NCBI RefSeq assembly: GCF_000152965.1
Contig: NZ_CH902583.1
Location: forward strand, 2,824,694-2,888,693
Direction of reading: 5' to 3'
DNA length: 64,000 bases
From: Roseobacter sp. MED193
Lineage (GTDB): Bacteria > Pseudomonadota > Alphaproteobacteria > Rhodobacterales > Rhodobacteraceae
Position numbers and translations under genes: made by a program. Shown here piece by piece: positions 56,030-64,000 of this stretch; positions within the stretch are counted from its first letter, which is position 1, and each line of letters opens with the position of its first letter. The notes beneath the pieces are model-generated. The model was given only the letters and a program-made list of their open reading frames with translations. It was not told the DNA's origin and did no database searches.

Positions 56030-57100
56030 ATGACCACCAAAATCGAAAACCTCCGTATCACGGATATGCAGGAACTGATCTCGCCGGATGAACTGGCGGC
56101 CAAGCTGCCCAGCAATGATCTGGCCAGCAAAACCGTGCTGGATAGCCGCGCTGATATTCAAAAGGTGCTGCGTGGCGCCGATGACCGTCTGATCGTCGTC
56201 GTCGGGCCCTGCTCGATCCACGACACCAAGGCCGCGCTGGACTACGCTGAACGGCTAAAACCCCTACGCGATGAGCTGGCGGGCGAGCTGGAAGTGGTGA
56301 TGCGGGTCTACTTCGAGAAACCCCGCACCATCAGCGGCTGGAAGGGGCTGGTCAATGACCCGCGGCTGGATGGCTCCTTCCGCATCAACGAAGGGCTGGA
56401 GATGGCGCGCAAGCTTCTCCTCGATATCAACCAAATGGGCCTGCCGGTAGGGACCGAGTTCCTGGACACAGCCGTGCCGCAATACCTTTCGGACCTGATG
56501 GCCTGGGCGGCCATTGGTGCGCGCACGACTGAGAGCCAGATCCACCGCGAGATGGCCTCGGGGCTCAGCTGCCCGGTGGGTTTCAAGAACGGCACGCGGG
56601 GGAACGTGCAGATCGCCATTGACGCGGTGCGCTCGTCAGCCCATCCGCATCATTTCATGGCCCTGGCCAAAAATGGCCGCGCGGCAATTGCGGCAACCAG
56701 CGGCAACCCCGATTGCCACCTGATCCTGCGTGGCGGTGGTGGTACCAACTACGATGCGGGTTCAGTAGATGCAGCCTGTAACAAGGCCGAACAAGACGGT
56801 ATTCGTGGCCATGTAATGATCGACGCCAGCCACGCCAACAGCGACAAAGATCCGGCCAAACAGCCGTTGGTTTTGCAGGATGTGGGTGATCAGCTGCGCG
56901 CCGGCGAACAGCGCATCACCGGGGTAATGATAGAGAGCCACCTTGTGGCGGGACGTCAGGATCTGGGCAAAGGCGAACTGACCTACGGCCAGTCGATCAC
57001 CGATGGCTGCATCGGCTGGGGCGACACCGTTACAGAACTGCGCAAATTGGCCGAGGCCGTCAAGCAGCGCCGCGCCTTGCCTGCGCAGATGGCAGGTTGA
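56030..57100 (+). CDS. aroG: 3-deoxy-7-phosphoheptulonate synthase, class I (DAHP synthase)
   Basis: 356 residues, the length of the AroF/AroG/AroH family. It condenses phosphoenolpyruvate and erythrose 4-phosphate, the first step to chorismate and Trp, Phe and Tyr. Motifs: VVGPCSIHDTKAALDYAERL, YFEKPRTISGWKGLVNDPRLDG, GARTTESQIHREMASGLSCPVGFKNGT and MIDASHANSDKDP. Metal and substrate residues (Cys in GPCS, His and Asp near the end) are in place. Which amino acid inhibits it cannot be told. An attenuator in its leader implies control by all three aromatic amino acids. Confidence 0.94.
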   Translation: MTTKIENLRITDMQELISPDELAAKLPSNDLASKTVLDSRADIQKVLRGADDRLIVVVGPCSIHDTKAALDYAERLKPLRDELAGELEVVMRVYFEKPRTISGWKGLVNDPRLDGSFRINEGLEMARKLLLDINQMGLPVGTEFLDTAVPQYLSDLMAWAAIGARTTESQIHREMASGLSCPVGFKNGTRGNVQIAIDAVRSSAHPHHFMALAKNGRAAIAATSGNPDCHLILRGGGGTNYDAGSVDAACNKAEQDGIRGHVMIDASHANSDKDPAKQPLVLQDVGDQLRAGEQRITGVMIESHLVAGRQDLGKGELTYGQSITDGCIGWGDTVTELRKLAEAVKQRRALPAQMAG

Positions 57101-57232
57101 GGGCGAATTCGACCACCGCCTCATCTGGGTGCCAGGTGAGGCGGGCGGAGCTGCGCTGGGGGCAGTCGGCAAAGCTTGCATTCGGGCGGCGGCGGCAGCA
57201 TATCCTAGGGGAGCATATTTCCGGGAGATCCC

Positions 57233-58639
57233 ATGATCCGTTCTGTCTTTTCCGCCCGCCTCGCCCTGTCTCTGGTTCTGGCGCTTGTGACCATGGGGAT
57301 GGCGCAGGCCGAAACACGTGTGCCCCAGTCGCAGGCAGAAATCTCATTGGGGTTTGCGCCGCTGGTCAAACAGGCGGCGCCGGCGGTGGTCAATATCTAC
57401 GCCAAGATCGTGCGCCAGCAGCAGCAGCGCTCACCCTTTATGAACGATCCCTTCTTTGAGGACTTTTTTCGTGGGTTCTCCAACCCACGCCCAAGGGTTG
57501 AAAGCTCTCTTGGCTCAGGGGTCATCCTCTCTGAGGATGGGGTTGTTGTCTCTAACTACCATGTGGTGGCCATGGCGACGGAAATCCGGGTCGTGACCAC
57601 GGACAAACGCGAATACGAGGCCCGTGTCGTGTTGGCAGATCAGGCCAGTGACCTGGCCATTCTTCAGCTCGAAGAGGCCAAAGGCCTGCCCTATCTGTAC
57701 CTGCGGAACAGTGACCAGGTTGAGGTGGGCGAATTGGCCCTGGCCATCGGGAACCCCTTTGGTGTCGGTCAGACGGTCAGCAGCGGTATCGTTTCGGGGC
57801 TGGCCCGCAGCGGCACCGCCTCGGGTGAGGGCTTTGGCTATTACATCCAGACTGATGCGCCGATCAATCCGGGCAATTCCGGCGGTGCACTGATTGATGT
57901 GAATGGCGATCTGATTGGTATCAACACACGGATCCTCAGCCGCTCTGGTGGTTCCAACGGCATTGGCTTTGCCATTCCCGCCAACCTGGTGCGGGAATTT
58001 GTCAAACAGGCCCACAATGGCGCGGAGGAGTTCCAGCGCCCCTGGGCCGGAATGGCAGGCCAGCCGGTGGACGCGGATCTGGCCGGGTCTTTGGGGATGG
58101 AGCTGCCCGAGGGCATGGTGATTTCCGAATTGCATCCCAAAAGCCCCTTTGCCAAGGCGGGGTTTGAGGTGGGGGATGTGATCACCGAAGTTGACGGTGA
58201 GGTGGTGAATTCCCCGTCAGAAATGGTGTTCCGCATGTCTGTGGCTGGGCTTGATGGCACCTCTATGGTGACACGCCTACGAGGCGAGACCCGTGAGACC
58301 CTGGTGGTCGAGATGTTCACAGCGCCTAATGATCCGCCTGCGCGCTCTGTTGTGATGAACGAAAACAGCGTGTTACCGGGGCTGACCGTTGGCTTGATCA
58401 ATCCTGTCGCCATTGTTCGCCTGCAACTTCCGCTCTCGGCAACTGGGGTAGCGGTTCTGGATCCTGGCCCCTATGCGGCCCGAGCAGGGATCCGCGCTGG
58501 AGACATCCTGCTTGCGATCAACGGCGCAGAGGTCATCGCCTCCGAAGATGTGCCGAACCTGCTGGAACAGGCCGGGCGCCGTTTGCGGTTTGATTTGAAC
58601 CGGCGCGGCCAACGGGTCAGCCTGCACATGCGGCGTTGA
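57233..58639 (+). CDS. Deg/HtrA family periplasmic serine protease
   Basis: 468 residues. Signal peptide about 1-26. The trypsin-like domain carries the triad His110 (SNYHVV), Asp140 (ASDLAI) and Ser216 (GNSGGAL). Two PDZ domains follow: about 250-345 (MVISELHPKSPFAKAGFEVGDVI) and about 375-460 (GVAVLDPGPYAARAGIRAGDILL). Such proteases degrade or refold misfolded envelope proteins. DegQ-like by length. rarA starts three bases after the stop. Confidence 0.95.
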   Translation: MIRSVFSARLALSLVLALVTMGMAQAETRVPQSQAEISLGFAPLVKQAAPAVVNIYAKIVRQQQQRSPFMNDPFFEDFFRGFSNPRPRVESSLGSGVILSEDGVVVSNYHVVAMATEIRVVTTDKREYEARVVLADQASDLAILQLEEAKGLPYLYLRNSDQVEVGELALAIGNPFGVGQTVSSGIVSGLARSGTASGEGFGYYIQTDAPINPGNSGGALIDVNGDLIGINTRILSRSGGSNGIGFAIPANLVREFVKQAHNGAEEFQRPWAGMAGQPVDADLAGSLGMELPEGMVISELHPKSPFAKAGFEVGDVITEVDGEVVNSPSEMVFRMSVAGLDGTSMVTRLRGETRETLVVEMFTAPNDPPARSVVMNENSVLPGLTVGLINPVAIVRLQLPLSATGVAVLDPGPYAARAGIRAGDILLAINGAEVIASEDVPNLLEQAGRRLRFDLNRRGQRVSLHMRR

Positions 58640-58642
58640 GCT

Positions 58643-59962
58643 ATGGCAGATCTGTTCGATAGCGATGCAACGCCCGAAGCCCAACCGCCCAAAGAGGTTA
58701 ACAGGCCATTGGCGGATCGTCTGCGCCCCAGATCTCTGTCAGAGGTGATTGGCCAGGCTCAGGTCCTTGGGGAGGAGGCTCCGCTGGGCGTGATGCTCTC
58801 CTCGGGGTCACTGTCCTCGTTGATTTTCTGGGGGCCGCCAGGGGTGGGGAAAACCACCATTGCGAGGTTGCTGGCGCAGGAAACAGATCTGCATTTTGTT
58901 CAGATCTCGGCTATCTTTACCGGGGTTCCAGATCTGCGAAAGGTGTTTGAAGCCGCCAAGATCCGACGCCAGAACGGGCAGGGCACCCTGTTGTTCGTGG
59001 ATGAGATCCACCGCTTCAACAAAGCGCAACAGGATGGGTTTCTGCCTTACATGGAAGATGGCACCATTTTGCTGGTTGGGGCCACCACCGAGAATCCCTC
59101 GTTTGAGCTGAACGCGGCTGTGCTGTCGCGGTCCCAGGTCCTGGTGTTGGAACGGCTGTCTCTGGTCGATTTGGAGCTTTTGACCCAGCGGGCTGAGCGG
59201 GAGTTGGGCAAAGCGCTGCCGCTGAGTGGTGAGGCGCGGGATGCGCTGCATGAAATGGCCGATGGTGACGGGCGCACGCTGCTGAACCTGATCGAACAGG
59301 TTGCGGCCTGGCGGGTAGCGACCCCCTTGGGGCGGGAGGCGCTGGCCACCCGATTGATGCGTCGGGCAGCAAAGTATGACAAATCCGGCGATGAACATTA
59401 CAACCTGATTTCCGCCCTGCATAAATCTATCCGGGGGTCTGATCCGGATGCGGCGCTGTATTGGCTGGGACGAATGCTGGAAGGCGGCGAGGATCCGCGG
59501 TTTTTGGCGCGGCGTCTGACCATGATGTCGACCGAGGATATCGGTCTGGCAGATCCACAGGCCAATACGGTCTGCTTGAATGCCTGGAACACCTATGAGC
59601 GGCTTGGCAGCCCCGAAGGCGAGCTGGCACTGGCCAATGCCGCCGTCTATCTGGCGCTGGCGCCAAAATCCAACGCGGTCTATGTAGGTATCAAGGCTGC
59701 TCGTCGTCTGGCCAAGGAGACCGGGTCCGCACCGCCACCAAAACATATCATGAATGCTCCCACCAAATTGATGGCAGAGCAGGGCTATGGAGATGGCTAT
59801 GCCTATGATCATGATGCAGAGGATGGGTTTTCAGGTCAGAATTATTTCCCAGATGGGGTGCGCCGCCCGGTTCTCTATCAGCCGGTGGAACGTGGCTTTG
59901 AGCGGGAATTGAAACGGCGTTCTGAATATTTTGCCAAGCTCCGGTTGCAGAGAAACGCATAG
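58643..59962 (+). CDS. rarA: Replication-associated recombination protein A (AAA+ ATPase)
   Basis: 439 residues. Walker A WGPPGVGKTTIARLLA, Walker B LLFVDEIHRFNKAQQD, sensor 1 GATTENPSFEL and the C-terminal MgsA-type tetramerisation region (SGDEHYNLISALHKSIRGSDPDAAL, ...). It acts at stalled replication forks with SSB. Four bases from the Deg protease gene, so probably cotranscribed. Confidence 0.94.
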   Translation: MADLFDSDATPEAQPPKEVNRPLADRLRPRSLSEVIGQAQVLGEEAPLGVMLSSGSLSSLIFWGPPGVGKTTIARLLAQETDLHFVQISAIFTGVPDLRKVFEAAKIRRQNGQGTLLFVDEIHRFNKAQQDGFLPYMEDGTILLVGATTENPSFELNAAVLSRSQVLVLERLSLVDLELLTQRAERELGKALPLSGEARDALHEMADGDGRTLLNLIEQVAAWRVATPLGREALATRLMRRAAKYDKSGDEHYNLISALHKSIRGSDPDAALYWLGRMLEGGEDPRFLARRLTMMSTEDIGLADPQANTVCLNAWNTYERLGSPEGELALANAAVYLALAPKSNAVYVGIKAARRLAKETGSAPPPKHIMNAPTKLMAEQGYGDGYAYDHDAEDGFSGQNYFPDGVRRPVLYQPVERGFERELKRRSEYFAKLRLQRNA

Positions 59963-59990
59963 AAGGGCTTTGCGGATCGCAAAACCCTGG

Positions 59991-60023
59991 CCTCCGGCGG
60001 GAATATTTTTGGGAAAGATGATG
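59991..60023 (+). repeat. Dispersed intergenic element, copy 3
   Basis: cctccggcgggaatattttt then gggaaagatgatg, preceded by an 11-bp hairpin agggctttgcg / cgcaaaaccct (59964-59988, one mismatch). It lies between rarA and crcB in a 283-base gene-poor stretch that shows no riboswitch-like structure I recognise, including no fluoride riboswitch. Confidence 0.55.
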
Positions 60024-60245
60024 CCCAGGGGGTTTCTGCGGTGGTGACGGGAGGTTCAGGTCGCGCGTGCCCGAATCTCCGTCTGTGATATCTGGGGCAA
60101 GGATGGCGTTTTGCTTATTCATTTTACCACCTGCTAGAGATTCACGAGGGGTGTCTCTCGGCCCATTGGGCCTGAGTGAGGTGGGAGCTTTGCTGCATAG
60201 CGGCTAAAACTTGACATCTTGGTCCTGTCGCGCCACAGACCCTTG

Positions 60246-60626
60246 ATGATTTCAACGGTATCTCTGGTCGCCCTTGGCGGCGCTTGCGGGGCGGTGCTGC
60301 GCTATCTGACGGGACTGGGCGTTTTGCGCTTGTTTGGCCATCAGGACTTTCCGCTCGCCATTTTGACTGTGAATGTGATTGGCTCCTGTTTGATGGGGGC
60401 CTTTGTGGTGGCGGCGGCACAAAAGGGGCTGACCCATCTTAGCCCGTTGGTGATGACTGGGCTTTTGGGTGGCTTCACCACCTTTTCGGCCTTCTCGCTG
60501 GAGACGGCCAATCTGATCGAACGCGGTGCCTTTGGGCAGGCTGCGCTTTATGTTTTGCTTTCTGTTGGCCTGTCGGTTGGTGGATTGTTTCTGGGCCTGT
60601 GGATGGCAAGAGGAGTGTTCGCATGA
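60246..60626 (+). CDS. crcB: Fluoride exporter CrcB/Fluc
   Basis: 126 residues from the ATG at 60246; an earlier in-frame TTG at 60219 is less likely. Four membrane segments. Family marks: ALGGACGAVLRYLTG, LTVNVIGSCLMGAF and GLLGGFTTFSAFSLE with the pore Phe and Thr residues. Small dimeric channel that releases F-. Its stop overlaps the next gene (ATGA), suggesting cotranscription with the pseudouridine synthase. Confidence 0.93.
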   Translation: MISTVSLVALGGACGAVLRYLTGLGVLRLFGHQDFPLAILTVNVIGSCLMGAFVVAAAQKGLTHLSPLVMTGLLGGFTTFSAFSLETANLIERGAFGQAALYVLLSVGLSVGGLFLGLWMARGVFA

Positions 60627-61669
60627 GCGGCGTACAGATGATTACCGTAGCCGAGGCGGATGACGACCAACGGATCGACCGTTGGCTGCGCCGGCTGTTT
60701 CCCCATGTGAACCAGGGTCGGATTGAAAAGATGTGTCGCAAGGGCGAGCTGCGCCTGGATGGGGGGCGGGTCAAAGCCAATACGCGCGTCGCGGCTGGCC
60801 AGGTCGTGCGGGTACCACCCCTGGCGGAGTCGGATTTGAAACCGGCGGCCCCTCGTGTGGCGCGTATTTCCGAGACCGATGCCAAGATGATTCGCGGCTG
60901 TGTCATCTATAAAGATGACGATGTGATTGTGCTGAACAAGCCTGCGGGTCTGGCGGTGCAGGGCGGCAGTGGTACCACCAAACATGTTGATGGTCTGGCT
61001 GATGCACTGCGTTTTGATGCCGAAGAAAAACCCCGTCTGGTTCACCGTCTCGATAAGGACACCTCCGGGGTTCTGGTGCTGGCGCGCAACCGGCTGGCAG
61101 CGAAATCGCTGACGGCGGCCTTTCGCCATCGCAATACCCGCAAGATATACTGGGCGCTGGTTGCTGGTGTTCCTACGCCCTACCTAGGTGAGATCAAAGC
61201 GGGGCTGGTCAAAGCTGGTGGACATGGCGCCGGCGGGGAAGGCGAAAAAATGATCGCTGTGCATCCAAATGAGATTGACAGAACCCCAGGGGCCAAGCGG
61301 GCGCATACCTATTACGCCACTCTCTACCGAGTTGCGGGGCGCGCCTCTTGGGTGGCGATGGAGCCGGTAACCGGACGCACCCACCAGCTGCGCGCGCATA
61401 TGGCCGAGATTGGTCATCCGATCATTGGTGATGGGAAATACGGCGGATCGGGCCAGGAAAACCTGGGCGATGGCTGGGGGGCACAGTTGGGTGGTGTGAT
61501 CAGTAAAAAGCTGCATCTGCATGCACGCCGTCTGGTGTTTGAACACCCGACCACCAAAAAAGACATCGTGATGATGGCCGAGCTGCCGTCGCATATGAAG
61601 GACAGTTGGGAGACCTTTGGCTGGACTGAGGATCTGGCGGCAGATGATCCTTTTGAGGGGCTGATGTGA
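60623..61669 (+). CDS. RluA-family 23S rRNA pseudouridine synthase (RluC/D-like)
   Basis: 348 residues from the ATG at 60623, which overlaps the crcB stop. An S4 RNA-binding domain lies at the N terminus (QRIDRWLRRLFPHVNQGRIEK). The catalytic motif is LVHRLDKDTSGVLVLARN with the Asp; GRTHQLRAHMAEIGHPIIGDGKYGG is the family signature. Likely modifies 23S rRNA. The target position is not readable from sequence alone. Confidence 0.93.
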   Translation: MSGVQMITVAEADDDQRIDRWLRRLFPHVNQGRIEKMCRKGELRLDGGRVKANTRVAAGQVVRVPPLAESDLKPAAPRVARISETDAKMIRGCVIYKDDDVIVLNKPAGLAVQGGSGTTKHVDGLADALRFDAEEKPRLVHRLDKDTSGVLVLARNRLAAKSLTAAFRHRNTRKIYWALVAGVPTPYLGEIKAGLVKAGGHGAGGEGEKMIAVHPNEIDRTPGAKRAHTYYATLYRVAGRASWVAMEPVTGRTHQLRAHMAEIGHPIIGDGKYGGSGQENLGDGWGAQLGGVISKKLHLHARRLVFEHPTTKKDIVMMAELPSHMKDSWETFGWTEDLAADDPFEGLM

Positions 61670-62334
61670 GCGCGGACCTGCGGCTGATCCTGTTTGACGT
61701 CGATGGCACTCTGGCGGACAGCCAGAATGCCATCGCCTCTGCCATGGTGTCGACCTTTGAAGGGCTGGGGCTCGAGGTTCCGGCTCATGGGGATATTCTC
61801 TCAATTGTGGGGTTGTCGCTGCCTTTGGCCATGGACCAACTGGCCCCAAGCCAGTCCGCAGAGGTGCGGTACCAATTGGTTGAGGGCTACAAGCGCGCCT
61901 ATATGGACAAGCGGCTGGCACAGGGAGCGGGGCATTCTCCGCTGTTTCCGGGGGCTTCTGAAGTACTCGCTGAGTTACACGCCGTACCGGAGTATTTGCT
62001 GGGAGTAGCGACCGGTAAATCACAACGTGGCCTGGACGCTCTTATCGCGGCTCATGGGCTTGGGTGCTTTGTCACCAAGCAAGTGGCGGATCATCATCCC
62101 TCCAAGCCGCATCCCTCGATGGTGCTGACGGCGATGGCTGAAACTGGGGTTGAGCCAGCCAATGCAGTGATGATTGGGGATACCAGTTTTGACATTGATA
62201 TGGGGCGCGCAGCGGGCGTTCGCACCATCGCGGTCGATTGGGGCTACCATCCTGCAGCTGACCTGGGGGCGGATCATATCATCAGCCGTTTTGATCAATT
62301 GACCCCGTTATTGCAACAGATCTGGAAGACATAA
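61666..62334 (+). CDS. HAD-IA phosphatase (phosphoglycolate phosphatase-like)
   Basis: 222 residues from the GTG at 61666, overlapping the previous stop (GTGA). HAD motifs are ILFDVDGTLADSQ (nucleophile Asp), GVATGKSQRGLDAL (motif II Thr), HHPSKPHPSM (motif III Lys) and MIGDTSFDIDMGRAAG (motif IV). The helical cap follows motif I. Such enzymes remove phosphate from small metabolites; phosphoglycolate is one guess. Confidence 0.88.
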   Translation: MSADLRLILFDVDGTLADSQNAIASAMVSTFEGLGLEVPAHGDILSIVGLSLPLAMDQLAPSQSAEVRYQLVEGYKRAYMDKRLAQGAGHSPLFPGASEVLAELHAVPEYLLGVATGKSQRGLDALIAAHGLGCFVTKQVADHHPSKPHPSMVLTAMAETGVEPANAVMIGDTSFDIDMGRAAGVRTIAVDWGYHPAADLGADHIISRFDQLTPLLQQIWKT

Positions 62335-62337
62335 GAC

Positions 62338-63042
62338 ATGAGCGAGTGGAAGCAAAAGCGGTTCTGGAAAGAGGCCAAAGCCGTTGAGGTTGAGGGTGGG
62401 TTTTCGGTTCATCTGGATGGTCGCGGGCTAAAGACACCGGCGAAGACGTCGCTCATTCTGCCCAGTCGCGCCATGGCCGAGGCAATTGCAAAGGAATGGG
62501 ATGCCCAGGTTGAGGGCATCAATCCCCAAACCATGCCCTATACCCGCTCTGCCAATGCGGCCATCGATAAGGTCGCGAATCAGCATGGGGAAGTCGCAGA
62601 CATGTTGGCGGACTATGGCGATTCGGACCTTCTGTGCTACCGGGCCGAGAGCCCGCAGGAGCTGGTAAAGCGCCAGGCTGATCATTGGGACCCAGCTTTG
62701 AGCTGGGCAGAAGAAGTGCTAGGGGCACGTTTGGAAACCCGTCATGGGTTGCTGCATTCCGGGCAGGATCCAGCGGCCCTGAAGGTGCTCCGGCAAGCGG
62801 TGCACGCGCTAGACAATTTTCGACTCGCGGCCTTTCAAGACCTTGTGTCAATGTCCGGATCTTTGGTCTTGGGCTTTGCAACTGCTCAAAATTGGCGCAC
62901 AGCGGATGATATTTGGCAGATTTCGCGCCTGGATGAGACCTGGCAGGAGGAGCAGTGGGGCGTTGACGAAGAGGCCCAGGAGGCAGCCGGGTTGAAGCGG
63001 GTAGCCTTTTTGCACGCCAAGAGTTTCTACGACATATGTTGA
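62338..63042 (+). CDS. ATP12-family chaperone protein
   Basis: 234 residues. ATP12 family features: KRFWKEAKAVEVEGGFSVHLDGRGLKTPAKTSL, TRSANAAIDKVANQHGEVADMLADYGDSDLLCYRAE and SWAEEVLGARLETRHGLLHSGQ, here quoted in short stretches across the first 150 residues. In mitochondria ATP12 helps assemble the alpha subunit of F1-ATPase; alphaproteobacterial members are assumed to do the same. It starts three bases after the HAD gene and probably ends that operon. Confidence 0.85.
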   Translation: MSEWKQKRFWKEAKAVEVEGGFSVHLDGRGLKTPAKTSLILPSRAMAEAIAKEWDAQVEGINPQTMPYTRSANAAIDKVANQHGEVADMLADYGDSDLLCYRAESPQELVKRQADHWDPALSWAEEVLGARLETRHGLLHSGQDPAALKVLRQAVHALDNFRLAAFQDLVSMSGSLVLGFATAQNWRTADDIWQISRLDETWQEEQWGVDEEAQEAAGLKRVAFLHAKSFYDIC

Positions 63043-63273
63043 GAAGACAGCAAATTGCGGGATCGTTTCTCTTTCTGAAATTTTACATCGAATAGGAAAG
63101 AGTTCACTATCCGGACATCGAAATTCATGATCACGCACTTGACGTTTGTTGATGAATGCGCCCAAACTCCCTGTACGAACTGGGGTTTCACCTCAGTTCA
63201 CACCATTTCCGGCACCACCTGTGTCGGGCAAAAAAAACCACCGCAATAGGTGGAACATCAGGAAGAGGTAAAA

Positions 63274-64000
63274 ATGAAAAATACCGTAATTTTGGGCGCG
63301 CTGACCATTGCTGGTCTGTCGGCTGGTGCAGCTGCTGCTGGCACTCTGGACGACGTGAAGGCCCGCGGCAAACTGAACTGCGGCGTCACCACCGGTCTGG
63401 TCGGCTTTGCGGCTCCAAATGCAAGCGGCGAATGGGAAGGCTTTGACGTTGCCGTATGTCGCGCTGTTGCAGCCGCCGTACTGGGCGATTCCAACGCTGT
63501 TGAATTCGTGCCAACAACCGGCAAGACCCGCTTTACTGCGCTGGCCTCCGGCGAAATCGACATGCTGGCCCGGAACACCACTTGGACCTTCTCGCGCGAT
63601 GTTGACCTGAAGTTTGAATTCACCGGCGTGAACTACTACGACGGTCAGGGCTTCATGGTGCCTAAGGAGCTGGGTGTTTCCTCGGCCAAAGAACTCGATG
63701 GTGCGACAGTCTGCATCCAGACCGGCACCACCACCGAGCTGAACCTGGCGGACTTCTTCCGTTCGAACAACATCTCTTATGAGCCTGTTCCGATCGAAAC
63801 CAACGCCGAAGCACAGCAGCAGTACCTGGCTGGCGCCTGTGACGTTTACACCACCGATGCTTCTGGTCTGGCCGCGACCCGTGCCACATTTGAAGCACCA
63901 GACGCACATACTCTGCTGCCCGAAATCATCTCCAAAGAGCCTCTGGGCCCGCTGGTTCGCCACGGCGACCACGAGTGGGGCGATGTTGTTCGCTGGACTC
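63274..64000 (+). CDS. Amino-acid ABC transporter substrate-binding protein, 3' truncated by window
   Basis: 242 residues are visible; the frame is open at the window edge. Start ATG 63274 with GGAAGAGG upstream. Signal peptide about 1-22 (SAGAAAAG). The mature start LDDVKARGKLNCGVTTGLVGFA, then GEWEGFDVAVCRAVAAAVLGD and RFTALASGEIDMLARNTTWTF match the general L-amino-acid binding protein of the AapJ/BztA type. A permease and ATPase would be expected just beyond the window. TTGACG at 63139-63144 is a possible -35, with no clear -10. Confidence 0.88.
   Translation, partial: MKNTVILGALTIAGLSAGAAAAGTLDDVKARGKLNCGVTTGLVGFAAPNASGEWEGFDVAVCRAVAAAVLGDSNAVEFVPTTGKTRFTALASGEIDMLARNTTWTFSRDVDLKFEFTGVNYYDGQGFMVPKELGVSSAKELDGATVCIQTGTTTELNLADFFRSNNISYEPVPIETNAEAQQQYLAGACDVYTTDASGLAATRATFEAPDAHTLLPEIISKEPLGPLVRHGDHEWGDVVRWT

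Noticed and set aside
59963-60245. Fluoride riboswitch upstream of crcB
   Set aside because: I looked for the conserved pseudoknot segments and found none.
1-64000. CRISPR arrays, prophage, transposase or integrase genes
   Set aside because: No regularly spaced repeats and no recognisable mobile-element proteins were found; inserts in the ribosomal block have no visible boundary repeats.

Overview
The window is a piece of chromosome from a marine Rhodobacterales bacterium of the Roseobacter group (Alphaproteobacteria). The grounds are the gene orders pdxJ-acpS-lepB-rnc-era-recO and chvI-chvG-hprK-rapZ-EIIA-HPr, a methylsuccinyl-CoA dehydrogenase-type acyl-CoA dehydrogenase, an ATP12 chaperone, families such as DUF6473, DUF2062 and DUF1491, and the style of the S10/spc/alpha ribosomal clusters. 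I found no tRNA, rRNA, CRISPR array, insertion sequence, phage or integrase gene. Assignments come from reading motifs; no database search was run.

Layout. 1-7140: end of a RelA/SpoT (p)ppGpp enzyme, then a vitamin B6, lipid, secretion and RNA-processing cluster (pdxJ, acpS, lepB, rnc, era, recO). 7200-13190: a GDSL lipoprotein, a probable Mcd, a TSUP and a CDF transporter, and dgt. 13271-15274: a caspase-like protein fused to peptidoglycan-binding and C-type-lectin-like domains. 15346-21793: pckA, divergent from the ChvI/ChvG two-component system and a regulatory PTS branch (HprK, RapZ, EIIA-Man, HPr); chvG carries an apparent one-base frameshift. 21825-32867: acyltransferase, 3-hydroxybutyryl-CoA dehydrogenase, DUF6473 protein, etfBA, cobalamin adenosyltransferase, HIG1-like protein, SDR, SH3 protein, parC and a lipoprotein. 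33011-54841: tuf and the S10, spc and alpha ribosomal clusters with secY, adk and rpoA, interrupted at several points by non-ribosomal genes. 55206-64000: a membrane protein, DAHP synthase behind an attenuator, a Deg protease, rarA, crcB, RluA-type synthase, HAD phosphatase, ATP12 and the start of an amino-acid ABC binding protein.

How the genes work together. Mcd, ETF, 3-hydroxybutyryl-CoA dehydrogenase, the B12 adenosyltransferase and PckA all fit C2/short-acyl assimilation through the ethylmalonyl-CoA pathway and gluconeogenesis. ChvIG with HprK/EIIA/HPr and RapZ looks like an envelope and nutrient regulatory module. The ribosomal block is split by strong terminators, by inserted genes and by leaders with stacked hairpins.

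The clearest unannotated element is a transcription attenuator upstream of the DAHP synthase gene. It has a 26-codon leader ORF with a Trp-Phe-Tyr-Phe-Tyr run, followed by a GC stem and a seven-T tract.
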